Source: Acidimicrobiales bacterium (GTDB taxonomy: Bacteria; Actinomycetota; Acidimicrobiia; Acidimicrobiales; AC-14). Taken from it: a DNA stretch of 64,000 nucleotides. The notes beneath the pieces were generated by a model, which was not told the origin of the DNA, did no database searches, and saw nothing but the letters and a program-made list of their open reading frames with translations. Each line of letters begins with the position of its first letter. Positions within the stretch are counted from its first letter, which is position 1. Location: the NCBI GenBank assembly GCA_025463925.1, contig JAODBK010000049.1, positions 1 to 64,000 of the forward strand, given 5' to 3'. This document shows positions 23,216-33,900 of the stretch, piece after piece. Made by a program: the position numbers and the translations under genes.

Positions 23216-24634
23216 GTGGATGTGGAGAACATACGGCGGTGGATCGCGGTGGTCGCCGCGTCCTTCCTGCTGGCTGCGGTCGCAGCGGCGCCCCCGGCCG
23301 GGGCGACGTCACCGGGCCTCGACATCTCCTGGCCGCAGTGCCCGGGCTTGGCCGTGGGGGCCGCCGGCGGCTTCTCCGTCGTCGGCTTGACCAACGGCCT
23401 CGCCTACACCGACAACCCGTGCCTCGCGACGGAATGGCGGTGGGCTTCGTCGACGGGAACACCGGCGGGTCTGTACCTCGTCCTGAACTCCGGGCCGTTC
23501 GGCGGAACCGATGCGGCGTACGCCTACGGGGCCGGAGCGATCGATCACGCGTTGGCGACGATGGCGTCGACATCGATCACCGCCCCACTGATCTGGTTGG
23601 ACGTCGAGACCGGGAAGTTCTGGAGCGCGGATCAGGCCGCGAACGCCGCGGTCGTGCACGGCGCCATCGATCGGCTGCACGCCCGCGGCTTGGGCGCCGG
23701 GATCTACTCGACGGCCTACCAGTGGGCCGTCATCGCCGGCGCCGACCGGCCCGGAGGGCCCATCTGGGTCGCCGGCACCCCCGGCTACGCCGGCGTTCAG
23801 TCCTATTGCTCGAGCGCGCACGCGTTCGCCGGAGGACAGCCCTGGATCGTCCAGCTCCCGCCATCACCCCTCGATGTCGATGTCTTGTGCCCGGCGGGCG
23901 AGGCGGGGCTCGGCTCGATGTTCCATGTGGGGCCGAGCGTCGACCCGCCGATGACGCTCGCGATTTCGGGCGCGCCCTACTGGAGGGGTTGGGACATCGC
24001 GCGGGGCGTCGCGTTCGCGGCCGGCGGCGGCGGCGTCGAGGTCGACGGGTACGGTGGCTTGCATCCCTTCTCGACCGGTGGCGCCCGACCGGCCAATGTG
24101 ACGAGCGCGCCGTACTGGAAGGGATGGGACATCGCCCGCGGTCTCGCACTCGTCCCGACCGGCGGCGGGTACGTGGTGGACGGCTGGGGTGGCTTGCATC
24201 CGTTCGCGCAAGCGGGGACGACGATGCCTCCGCCGGTCGCGACGTCCGTCTACTGGCCGGGATGGGACGTGGCCCGGGGCGTCGCGCTCATGCCCGACGG
24301 CCGGTCGGGATACGTGCTCGACGGTTGGGGCGGCCTGCATCCGTTCGCCACCGCTGGCGCGTCGATGCCGCCGAACGTGCACGGCGCGCCCTACTGGCCG
24401 GGCTGGGACATCGCCCGCGGGATCACGATCCTCGCCGACGGCAGCGGCGGTTACATCGTCGACGCGCGCGGTGGCTTGCACCCGTTCTCGATTGGGACCG
24501 GCCGGGCACCGCCGGCGGTTCAGGGCCGCTACTGGGCCGCGGCACTCGTCCGCGGCGCCGGGGTGGTGGCGGACGGCACCGTGTTGACGCTCGACGGCTG
24601 GGGCGGATTCCACACTGCGCTCCCGGTCAATTGA
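23216..24634 (+). CDS. Secreted GH25-like protein with GWDIARG repeats
   Basis: A 472-residue exported protein. Signal peptide 1-30 (AAVAAAPPAGA). Residues about 32-225 form a GH25-like barrel: GLDISWPQC at the first strand and APLIWLDVET with the DxE pair at the active-site position, which suggests a muramidase-type glycosidase or a relative that only binds. Residues about 250-470 contain five copies of a 45-47-residue repeat with core PYWxGWDIARG...GYxxDxxGGLHPF, predicted to form beta structure, perhaps a propeller-like or cell-wall-binding array. The GTG at 23216 is one of several close in-frame starts. It could act on peptidoglycan or on the surface of other cells. Confidence 0.82.
   Translation: MDVENIRRWIAVVAASFLLAAVAAAPPAGATSPGLDISWPQCPGLAVGAAGGFSVVGLTNGLAYTDNPCLATEWRWASSTGTPAGLYLVLNSGPFGGTDAAYAYGAGAIDHALATMASTSITAPLIWLDVETGKFWSADQAANAAVVHGAIDRLHARGLGAGIYSTAYQWAVIAGADRPGGPIWVAGTPGYAGVQSYCSSAHAFAGGQPWIVQLPPSPLDVDVLCPAGEAGLGSMFHVGPSVDPPMTLAISGAPYWRGWDIARGVAFAAGGGGVEVDGYGGLHPFSTGGARPANVTSAPYWKGWDIARGLALVPTGGGYVVDGWGGLHPFAQAGTTMPPPVATSVYWPGWDVARGVALMPDGRSGYVLDGWGGLHPFATAGASMPPNVHGAPYWPGWDIARGITILADGSGGYIVDARGGLHPFSIGTGRAPPAVQGRYWAAALVRGAGVVADGTVLTLDGWGGFHTALPVN
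23975..24631 (+). repeat. Five tandem GWDIARG repeats (135-141 bp units)
   Basis: Units start at 23975, 24110, 24248, 24389 and 24527, each with a Tyr-Trp pair followed by GWD(I/V)ARG in units 1-4 and a degenerate LVRGAG in unit 5. Each ends with GGLHPF, or GGFHTA in the last. The gradual divergence suggests old duplication followed by functional constraint on the aromatic and Gly residues. Confidence 0.9.
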
Positions 24635-24697
24635 GCCGGCCAGGTTGCGCGGGAGCGACACAGCAACCTCCCAGGTCGTGAGGCGAAGCTCACGGCC

Positions 24698-25608
<911 letters not shown>

Positions 25609-25612
<4 letters not shown>

Positions 25613-26439
25613 TCGCGTTGGTGCGCACCGAATTCGTGAAGGCGGCGCGGCGAACCCGCACGCTCATCATCGCGGCGTTGCTGATCGGACTCCCGACGTT
25701 GATCGCAGTCGCCATCCATTCCCGGGGCGACCGCCCTGGTCGCGACAACGGCGAAGGACTCTTCCGTCTGGCACAGCAGAGCGGGATCATGGTGCCGGCC
25801 GCGGTGCTCGGTGTCATGAGCGGCTTCCTGCTCATCGTCATCACCGGGACCTTCGTCGGTGACTCGGTGGCGGGTGAGGCGGCGTGGGGCAACCTTCGCT
25901 ACGTGTTGATGCGCCCGGTGACGCGCGGGCGGCTCCTCGTTGCCAAGGCGATCGTTGCCGACGTGCTGGTGTGGGCATGCACGTTCCTCGTCAGCATCGC
26001 CGCGCTCATCGCCGGCGTCATCCTGTTCGGCTCGCACGCCGTCACGGTTCCGGCGTTCGTGGGCTCGAGCGGTGGCTTCACGATTCCGGTGGGCACCCTC
26101 GTGGCGCGGGTGGCGTTGGGTACCGCGTATGTGGCGTTCGGCTACACCGCGCTGCTCGGGCTCGGAATGCTGTTCAGCACGCTCACCGACGCCGCGACCA
26201 GCGCGATCGGCGCCACCGTCGGCGTCTACATCGTGTCGGAGATCCTGGACGGCATCAGCCAGCTCGGCCGCATCCGCTACGGGCTGCCGACGCACTACCT
26301 GAGCGCGTGGGAGGCGATGTTGACCAAGAACCAGTACCCCAGCGACATGGTCGTCGGCGTCGCCGTGCAGCTCGTCTATCTCGCAGTGTTCGGAACTGCC
26401 GCGGTCATCTGGTTCCGGCGGAAGGACATTCGGTCGTAG
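25609..26439 (+). CDS. ABC-2 family permease
   Basis: A 276-residue integral membrane subunit with six predicted helices. The first is TLIIAALLIGLPTLIAVAI after a short basic tail; a long loop (residues 35-60) is probably extracytoplasmic. The conserved charged loop GEAAWGNLRYVLMRPVTRGR precedes the third helix, as in other ABC-2 permeases. Later helices include VWACTFLVSIAALIAGVILF and VQLVYLAVFGTAAVIWF with a basic C-terminus. GTG start overlapping the ATPase stop. It forms the exporter with the upstream ATPase. Confidence 0.92.
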
Positions 26440-26460
26440 TGCCCGACTCGGGTCACTGAC

Positions 26461-26673
26461 TCAGCTGGCCACGCCCGCCGAGTGCCCGGCCGGCTCGGCG
26501 CCGGCCCCGACCGCCGGGGCATCCGGCGTCGCCACGCCGCGGGCCAACCGCTCGAAGCGTCGGTCCCGCGTCAGATGGCCCGTCCAGCGCTCGCCGTCCC
26601 AGTAACGGGCGACCCCCGGGTCGGTCGCATCGAGATACCAGCCACGCGCCGTCGCGGGACGCTCATCGTCCAC
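26461..26673 (-). CDS. Small DUF2510-domain protein
   Basis: A 70-residue protein with one DUF2510 motif: GWYLDATDPGVARYWDGERW (about residues 11-30), the short aromatic module usually placed at the N-terminus of actinobacterial membrane proteins. Here no membrane segment follows, only a Pro/Ala-rich tail. The GTG at 26673 has GGGAGG eight bases upstream; the longer open frame to 27000 has no support. DUF2510 resembles short Trp-rich interaction modules. It may be a truncated member or a small adaptor. Confidence 0.75.
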   Translation of the reverse strand: MDDERPATARGWYLDATDPGVARYWDGERWTGHLTRDRRFERLARGVATPDAPAVGAGAEPAGHSAGVAS

Positions 26674-26842
26674 TCGCAGTCCTCCCAGCCCGTCCCCGGA
26701 GTGTGCCAATGAGGCAATCGTCCGAAACCGGGCATTGGGTACGCCGCGGAGGCGATTCATCAGCCGGAAACATGCGGAGCCGCCGCCCGGCGAGCGCGGC
26801 GCACCGGTACCGTGGGTGTCTCGCGGTTGAAGGGGAGTGGGG

Positions 26843-27694
26843 ATGCGTACCTGCAAGGGGGCTGGCGTGCGGGCGACCGCGGTGGGTGCTGCCGCGCTGG
26901 CGCTCGTGGTGGCGGTGCAAGGCGCCGGTCTGGCGAACGCGGCACCGTCCGACCACCCGCAACATGTGATCCCCCAGAAGGGGACCCACCGGCGAGCCAC
27001 CGCGAACCTCGTCGATCACGGGGGCGGCGTCCTGCCCGCGTCGCACACCTATGCGATCTGGTGGGGCAGCCCGAGCGCCTTCCCGACTGACGCGCACACC
27101 GAGATTCCCGCGCTGCTCTCGGGTTTGGCCGGCCCGACGTACACGGGGATCGCCAGCCAGTACATGCCGAGCTCGAGGGCGACCTCGTCGTACGTCGCCG
27201 CGGCAACCGACACGTCGGCGCCGCCGTCACGATCGCCGGCGACCGCCACGATCGTCGACGAGGTCGGGCGCGTGATCGCCGCCAACGCCGCCAACGGGTG
27301 GAGTCCCGATCCGACGGCGATGTACTTCGTCTACACGAGCACGTTTCCGAGCCACGTCAACTACTGCGCCTGGCACTCCTACGGAACGGTGGGCGGTACG
27401 ACCGTCCAAGTCGCGTACATGCCCAACACCGCGGGCATCGCCGGCTGCGATCCCGGCGCGGTCTACGACACCACCCACTACACGGAGGGGACGCGGTCGC
27501 TGGCCAACGTGACCGCGCACGAGTTCATGGAAGCGATCACCGATCCCACCCTCACCGCCTGGTACGACCCCTCGGGTCAAGAGATCGGCGACAAGTGCGC
27601 GTGGCAGTTCTCGGGCACGGTGTCGCTCGGCGGCAGGGGTTGGCAACTCCAGCAGGAATGGAGCAACTCGGCCACCGGCTGCGTCCAGACATAG
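26843..27694 (+). CDS. Secreted EXORDIUM-like (phosphate-induced) protein
   Basis: A 283-residue exported protein with signal peptide 1-34 (ending GLANAAPSD). The body reads HTYAIWWGSPSAFPTD, an NYCAWHSYG segment with paired Cys, and a late block NVTAHEFMEAITDPTLTAWY followed by DPSGQEIGDKCAW. This HExxE...TDP...AWYD...EIxDxC block is the hallmark of the plant EXORDIUM/PHI-1 family and its bacterial relatives, and it looks like a zinc-metallopeptidase site. The role in bacteria is unknown; a cell-wall or extracellular protease function is an inference. ATG 26843 has GGGGAG five bases upstream. It lies just before the large membrane protein gene. Confidence 0.75.
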   Translation: MRTCKGAGVRATAVGAAALALVVAVQGAGLANAAPSDHPQHVIPQKGTHRRATANLVDHGGGVLPASHTYAIWWGSPSAFPTDAHTEIPALLSGLAGPTYTGIASQYMPSSRATSSYVAAATDTSAPPSRSPATATIVDEVGRVIAANAANGWSPDPTAMYFVYTSTFPSHVNYCAWHSYGTVGGTTVQVAYMPNTAGIAGCDPGAVYDTTHYTEGTRSLANVTAHEFMEAITDPTLTAWYDPSGQEIGDKCAWQFSGTVSLGGRGWQLQQEWSNSATGCVQT

Positions 27695-27772
27695 GTCGCC
27701 GCAACAGCATCGCGGCTCCCGGCATCGAGATGCGACGATGGGGGCCTGGGCGGGTCGAGGGAAGGAACGGAG

Positions 27773-30139
27773 ACGGGGCGCTTTGCGGGGTGGCGCGAAG
27801 GCGCGTTCCCACGGGCGTCGGAATGGCCGCTGCGCCGCCGGACCACCGATTGGCTCCGGCTGGTCATTGCCGCGGTCGCCGTCGTCGCCGTCACCCGCCA
27901 CGCCGGCGCGCCGACCGCGAGCGAGCGCGCCCTCTACGACCTGATCCGGTCGTTCCCTTCGGCCGTTGATCCCGTCTGGCGCGCGCTCTACGGCGGCGGC
28001 GCCCTGTGGGCCGTCTGCCTGGTGGTGTCCGCGGCGGTGGTTGCTCGACGTCGGCAACTCGCGCTCGAGCTCTTGCTCGCCGGCGTCCTGGCCCGAGCCT
28101 TGGGGCAGGCCCTGCGCAACGTCGTGGGCACGTCGGCGCACGGGCTGTTGCATGCGACCGGCACCACGACGGGATTCCCGTCGATTCGCGTCGCGATCGT
28201 CGTCGCGGTGGCCGCAACGGCCGCGCCATTCGTCACCCGTCCGACCCGCATCGTGGGCAAGGTCCTCGCCTTCGGAGTCGCGCTGGCGGCCATGGGGTCG
28301 GGCCATGCCGACCCCGACGGTGCGGCTGCCGCGCTCCTGATCGGTTGGGGCATCGCCGCCGGCCTGCACCTCATCTTCGGATCGCCGGGCGGCCGGCCGG
28401 GGCCGCTGGCGGTTGCCAACACCCTCCGGAATCTCGGCGTCATGGCTCGTGACGTCGAGCTGCCCGAAGAGCAGCTGTCGCCGGGAATGACGGTCATGCG
28501 CGGCTTCGACGCCACCGGACCGTTGCGCATCAACGTGTTCGGGCGTGATGAAGCTGACGCGCAACTGCTGGCCAAGATCAGACGAGTCCTGCTGTTCAAG
28601 GACAGCGGCGCCGGCCTGTTCCTCACCAGACGGGAACAGGTGGAGCACGAGGCCTACGTGATGCTCCTGGCGCGCAGCCATGGCATTCGGGTCCCGGACG
28701 TCGTGGTCGCTGGGGACGCCGGCGGAGGCGCGGCGGTGCTCGTCCAGCGCGAGATCGGGGGTGTCCGCCTGCGCGATGCCGATCGAGACACGGTGGACGA
28801 CGCCGTGCTCGACGAGGTGTGGCATCAGGTCAAGGCGCTGCACGCCGCGGGCATCGTGCATGGACGCCTGGACGGAGATCACGTGTTCCTCACGGCCGAC
28901 GGGCCGGCCCTCGTCGGGTTCACGACCGGCCGAACGAGCCACCAGGCGCGAGGGTCGACGCAGGACGTCGCCGAGCTCCTGGCCGCGACGAGCGCGATTG
29001 CCGGACCCGAACGGGCGCTGGCCGCGGCCACCCGGGCCTTGACGCCCGAAGTCGTCCTGCCCGCGCTGCCCCTTCTGCAGCCCGCGGCGCTCACGCATCA
29101 GACACGCGTGCTCCTCGGTGGCGCGCGCCATGCCCGCAGGCGCACCGACCGGCTTCGGGAGGTCGCGGCCGGGGTCCTCGGCGTCGACCCACCCGCCGTC
29201 ACCCAACTGCACCGAGTCAAGCCGTCGAGCGTCGTCATGGCTGCCGGCTCGCTCGTTGCTGCCGGCGGACTTCTCGCCGGGGTCGGATCACCCAGCAAGG
29301 TCTGGGCGGCGCTGACGAATGCCGAATGGCAATGGCTCACCTTCGCCCTCGCACTCTCGTTGGCGACCAACATCGGATACGCCGTTGCGCTCCAGGGCAC
29401 GGTGCAGCAGCGCCTTCCCCTGGTGCCGACGACCGAGCTGCAGGTTGCGATGTCGTTCTCGAACCTTGCCGTACCGGCCCTCGGCGGCATCGCCATGCAG
29501 GTGCGCTATCTGCAGCGCCAGGGAGTCGATCTCGTGTCGGCGGTCGCCGCCGGAGGTCTGCTCAGCTCGGTTGCGAATGTGGCCGTGTCGGCCGGGGTGG
29601 TGGGCGCGGCCTTGGCCGCACAACCGACGACGTTCAGCGTCTCCCTCGTCCCGACGACTGGACTGGCCGTGACCGCCCTCGGCGCCATCGGTGTCGCCGG
29701 TTTGGCGGCGGCGATCATCGCCGGCATCCCGCGCATCCGCGGTGCCGTCTTCCCGCCGGTTCGCCAGGCGGCGTCGACGATGTGGCAATCGCTTCGCCGG
29801 CCGCGCCTGTTGGCGCTGTTGGTCGGTGGCAACATCGTGGTCGCCCTCATGCTCGGCGGTTGTCTTGCGGCTTCGCTCGCAGCCTTCGGGGGGAGTGCTC
29901 CGTTCGGATCGATCCTCGCCGTCAGTATCGCGGTGCAGACGATCTCGGCCCTGGTGCCCGTTTCCGGCGGCGGGACGGCGTTGTCGGCGGTCGGGCTCTC
30001 GGGGGCGCTGGTGGCAATGGGCGTCGTCCGCCCCGTGGCGGTGGCGGCCGCGCTCACCGATCAGGTGGTCATCAGCTACCTTCCGGCGCTGCCCGGTTGG
30101 TTCGCGACCCGCCACCTCCTCCGCAACGACTACCTCTGA
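27773..30139 (+). CDS. PAP2-like/pseudokinase/LPG-flippase membrane protein
   Basis: The protein is about 788 residues. An N-terminal membrane region (about 20-210) is spaced like a PAP2 phosphatase, but GFPSIR replaces PSGH and GSGHADPDG replaces the second His motif. A kinase-like region (about 230-430) has HGRLDGDHVFL and LVGFTTG in place of the HRD and DFG motifs. The C-terminal eight-helix UPF0104/LPG_synthase_TM domain (about 460-788) resembles lipid flippases such as the MprF N-terminus. The first ATG/GTG/TTG in frame is GTG 28022, but the frame is open back to 27695 and reads like protein. The best start is ACG 27773, spaced 7 nt from AAGGA, as if ATG had changed to ACG. Domain calls are from motif reading. 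Confidence 0.75.
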   Translation, partial: TGRFAGWREGAFPRASEWPLRRRTTDWLRLVIAAVAVVAVTRHAGAPTASERALYDLIRSFPSAVDPVWRALYGGGALWAVCLVVSAAVVARRRQLALELLLAGVLARALGQALRNVVGTSAHGLLHATGTTTGFPSIRVAIVVAVAATAAPFVTRPTRIVGKVLAFGVALAAMGSGHADPDGAAAALLIGWGIAAGLHLIFGSPGGRPGPLAVANTLRNLGVMARDVELPEEQLSPGMTVMRGFDATGPLRINVFGRDEADAQLLAKIRRVLLFKDSGAGLFLTRREQVEHEAYVMLLARSHGIRVPDVVVAGDAGGGAAVLVQREIGGVRLRDADRDTVDDAVLDEVWHQVKALHAAGIVHGRLDGDHVFLTADGPALVGFTTGRTSHQARGSTQDVAELLAATSAIAGPERALAAATRALTPEVVLPALPLLQPAALTHQTRVLLGGARHARRRTDRLREVAAGVLGVDPPAVTQLHRVKPSSVVMAAGSLVAAGGLLAGVGSPSKVWAALTNAEWQWLTFALALSLATNIGYAVALQGTVQQRLPLVPTTELQVAMSFSNLAVPALGGIAMQVRYLQRQGVDLVSAVAAGGLLSSVANVAVSAGVVGAALAAQPTTFSVSLVPTTGLAVTALGAIGVAGLAAAIIAGIPRIRGAVFPPVRQAASTMWQSLRRPRLLALLVGGNIVVALMLGGCLAASLAAFGGSAPFGSILAVSIAVQTISALVPVSGGGTALSAVGLSGALVAMGVVRPVAVAAALTDQVVISYLPALPGWFATRHLLRNDYL

Positions 30140-30148
30140 CCGGCGGGC

Positions 30149-30709
30149 TCATCGGGTGCGACGACTGATCTTCGGGAACTCTCGATCCAGGGCGAGATAC
30201 ACCGCGACGACCCCGATCAACCCCAAGCTGATCGCGACGTTGAGGAGGCCCGTCAAGGCGGCAGCACCGAACGCGCACAGGCCAGCTGCCGATCGTCGAG
30301 CTCGAGACCACGCGTAGGCGGAGTCGTGCGGTGGCTCGAGCAGGCCGGGATTGCGGGCGACGTGAACCCACAAGGTGGTGAACGCCAACCCGACGAGCGT
30401 GAGGACCAACCCGTACGCGACGGCCGCGGCGTGTGATTCGTGGTTGGCCCGCAGATGCGCGGCGAGCACCGCCGTCGGGAACGGGATCAGGGCCACGGTC
30501 ATCAGGAGCAGCAGGTTCAGGAAGAGCAGGGCGATGACCAGGAAGCTGACGCCGTACGCCACGTAGTTGGGCCACAGCCCAAGTAGGCGGCTGGTCAGGC
30601 CCCGGCCGCTGCCAGGATCGCGAAGGTTGAGCACCAACACCGTGATGGCGACGGCGAACACACCGTCGCTGAAGGCCTCCAGGCGGGTCGTCTCCATCGG
30701 CCGCGTCAT
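30149..30709 (-). CDS. TMEM175-like potassium channel (DUF1211), loop missing
   Basis: A 186-residue membrane protein. The first helix carries FSDGVFAVAITVLVLNL, the signature of bacterial TMEM175 channels (the FSD motif lines the pore). The family normally has, after helix 2, a loop with NHH and a following helix start. Here SFLVIA joins directly to LLFLNLLLLMTVALIPFPTA, so about 20 residues are absent. Helices 4-6 are present (AYGLVLTLVGLAFTTLWVHV and later). ATG 30709 lacks a clear ribosome site; ATG 30697 is an alternative. It would conduct K+ if intact; the deletion may break folding or gating. It ends 9 bp from the flippase gene, convergent. Confidence 0.8.
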   Translation of the reverse strand: MTRPMETTRLEAFSDGVFAVAITVLVLNLRDPGSGRGLTSRLLGLWPNYVAYGVSFLVIALLFLNLLLLMTVALIPFPTAVLAAHLRANHESHAAAVAYGLVLTLVGLAFTTLWVHVARNPGLLEPPHDSAYAWSRARRSAAGLCAFGAAALTGLLNVAISLGLIGVVAVYLALDREFPKISRRTR

Positions 30710-30934
30710 CGGAGACCGCGGCACCGCGCCGAGGCGCGCGGGCGATCGGTTGGCAACGGGTCCTCCTGGTCGGCGTCGGTCGTCGATGCAACCCTCGCGC
30801 ACGCACGATCCGCCGTCCTCAATACCAGACGCGGGCCCGAGGAGAGATGTTGTTGCGGCGCAGAAGCCGCTCGCCAATCCGTTGGCGGCGCGACGACGCC
30901 GATCGCCGTGGTCAGCCCGTCGACTCGGACGCGC

Positions 30935-33900
30935 TCAGGTGACGGTCAGGTTGACCGTCTTGCTGCTGAGGGCGTACGTGGTGTCGCCCACGAAGCCGAC
31001 CGTGATCGGGTAGCTGCCAGGCGACTTGGGTGCCGTCACCGACACGGTGGCGACGCCGAGGGCGTTGGTCGTGACGCTGTGACTGCGACCGTTGAACGTG
31101 AACTTCAGGGTCTTGCCCGCGATGGGCGCTCCGCCGCTCGTCACGAGGGTGGCCGACAACGTGATGGTCGCATTGCGCGCCGCCGTGGTCGGGCCGGTGT
31201 AGGTGACCACGGTCGGGACCGTTACCGACAATGTGGCCGACGCGTTCGACGGGCCGTCGGCGGCGTCGCCGGCGAAGTTGATCCCGATGGCGTACGAGCC
31301 GGCGTTGGCCGGAGCGGTCACCGCGACGGTGGCCACTCCGATGGTCGGTCCGGACGTGCCGGTCGTCACGCTGTAGGTCGACCCGTTCAGCGTGAAGGCC
31401 ACGGTCCGTCCCGCGAGCAACGCGCCACTGCTCGTCTTGAGCGTCGCGGTGAGGTTGACAGTCGCCCCGACGATGCCGGACGTCGCCCCCGTATAGGTGA
31501 GCGCGGTGGACACCCGGGCGGCGAGAGTCAACGTCCTGGTGGCGGGCGCATAGGTCGCGTCGCCGGCGAACGCCACGGTCATCGGGTACGTGCCGGCGAT
31601 GGCTGGCGCCGTGGTGGCCGCCGAGGCCACCCCCTTCGCACTGGTCGTCGTGGTGAAGATGGTGCCGTTGAGCGTGAACCTCACGACGCGCCCCGCCAGC
31701 GCGGCCCCGCCGCTCGTCTTGAGGGTCGCGGACAGCGTGATCTTGGCGCCCGGCGTGGACGACACGACTCCGGTGTAGGTGAGGACCGCCGCGAGCTTGA
31801 CGTCATGGCTCGCGGTCGCGAAGGAACCGAGGACGACGCCGTCGCCCGCGTAGGTCGCGGTGATCGTCTTGGTGCCGGTGGTGGTGGACGTCAAGTCGCA
31901 GCTGAACGTGTGACTCGCGATGGTCGCCGTGCACGACGCCGCTCCGTCGCTCACCGCCACCGTGCCGGTGGCGGCCGTCCCGCTGGAGATGACGGTGCCG
32001 GCGACGGCGTATGCCTGACCGACGGCGGTCGGTGCCGACAGGTCCGACGTGATCGCGGTGACGGTCGTGGGGAACCCGGTCGACTCGTATGCCCCGCTGT
32101 CGCACGCGGTGCCGAGCGGGCGGGCCACGCCCCGCTGGTCGGTGGCCGGGCAATCGGCTCCCGACACCGGGACTCGGTCGACCGCGGCGCTGCCCGCGCC
32201 CAGCGCCATCGTCTTCGTCGGTCCGCCGTTGTCGGCGAGGGCGGCGAGCTTGGGGTCACCCGAGAAGAACCCGCTCGGGCACTGGGCATCCGCAGGGTAG
32301 GTGACGTTGCGCAGGAGATCGGTGGTCGACCCGGTGCCGCCGCAGTTGCCGACCACGATGCTCCCGCCAACCGGGGCGGCGACATTGTTGGCGAGGATGC
32401 TGTTCTCGACGGTCGCGCTGCCGTCGTTGAACAGGCCGGCCGCGATATAGGTCGTGCTGTTGCCCGCGATCGTGCTGTCGCGGACGGTGAGCGTGCCGGA
32501 GGTGCCGTTGTAGATGCCCGCGCCGTAGTAGTCGGTGGTGTTGCCGGCGATCGTGCTGTTGGTGACGGTCGTCGTGCCCTGGTTGACGAGCCCGCCGCCG
32601 AGGAACCAGCCGCTGTTGCCGGAGATCGTGCTGTTCGTCACCGTGACGGTGCCGGAGTAGCTGGAGATCCCTCCGCCGTAACTCCGGTTGCCGGACAGCG
32701 TGCTGTCGGTGAGCGCCACCGTGCCGGCGCCGTTGTAGATTGCACCGCCCTGGTACCCGTCGTCGGTGGAGTTGCCCGACAGCGTGCTGTTGACGATGGT
32801 CAGGCTGCCGATGCCGTTGCGGATGCCGGCGCCGTTGTCATCGGCGAGGTGGCCGTTCGTCAGGTTCACCTCGTTCAGTGTCAGGTCGCTGCTGTTGCGG
32901 ATCAGCCGGAATGCTGACGTGGACCCGTCCCGGGTGATCGTCGACCCGTTGCCGTTGACGGTGAGCGGGCCGTCGTTGCCCAGCCCGCTGTTCGCCGTCG
33001 ACAGGTCGTGCACCGTGGTCAGCGTGAAGGTGCACGCCGACCCGAGCTCGATGGTGTCCGCCCCGGCATGGCTGTTCGCGGCCGTGAAGGCATCGGCGAG
33101 AGCTTGCTCGTTGTCGGACGCGGTGCCGCTGCATGCGACGAGGAACGACTTCGCCGCCGAGGCCGAGTCGGACGCGGTGTTGCCGGCCCCGTCGGTGGCG
33201 ACCACCGAGTAGGTGATAGGTCCCGAGAGTGCCGAGAGGTTCAGCGACGTGAACGACCAAGCGCCGGTCGTGCTGTCTGCGGTCGTGGAGTCGGTGACGT
33301 TGTGCGCCGGGGTGCCGTCGGCCACCGTGAGGTCAACGCTGTCACCGGGCTCGGCCGTTCCGGAGGCCGCCGCCGAGGTGTCGTTTGCCGTGGTCACCGG
33401 GTCGGTCACGAGGGTGATGGCAACGCTGGTGGTGGTGTCGATCGTCCACGAGTAGCTGGCGGCCGAGCTGGTGTTGCCTGCGGCGTCCGTCGCGACCACC
33501 TGGTAGGTGTGTGGCCCGGCTGAGAGCGGATCGGTGTAGGTCGTCGGCGCGCAGATCGAGAAGCCGCCACCGTCGAGCTCGCAGGAGAACGTCACCCCGC
33601 CTTCGGTGTCGCTGACCGTGAACGACGCCGACGTCACCTTGGTGGTGAGCTCCGGGGTGGCGGTGTAGGTGGGCGCGGGTGGAGCCGTCGTGTCCACGGT
33701 GATCGGCCAGGCATGGCTGTAGCCGTTGTTGCCGGCGTCGTCGGACTGGGTCGCTCGGGCGGTGTAGTCACCCTCGGCCAGCGCGGGGGTCGCGTGCACC
33801 GAGTACGCACCGGTGGCGCCGTCTCTAGGCGCGTTGACCTGCTCGACGGGGACGTCGGTGGTGAAATCCGGCGTCGTGCCGCTGTAGATGTCGATGACGA

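Noticed and set aside
23969-24631. The regular 135-141-bp repeats as a possible CRISPR or mobile-element signal
   Set aside because: They are in-frame protein repeats within one secreted protein, with divergence concentrated at less constrained positions.
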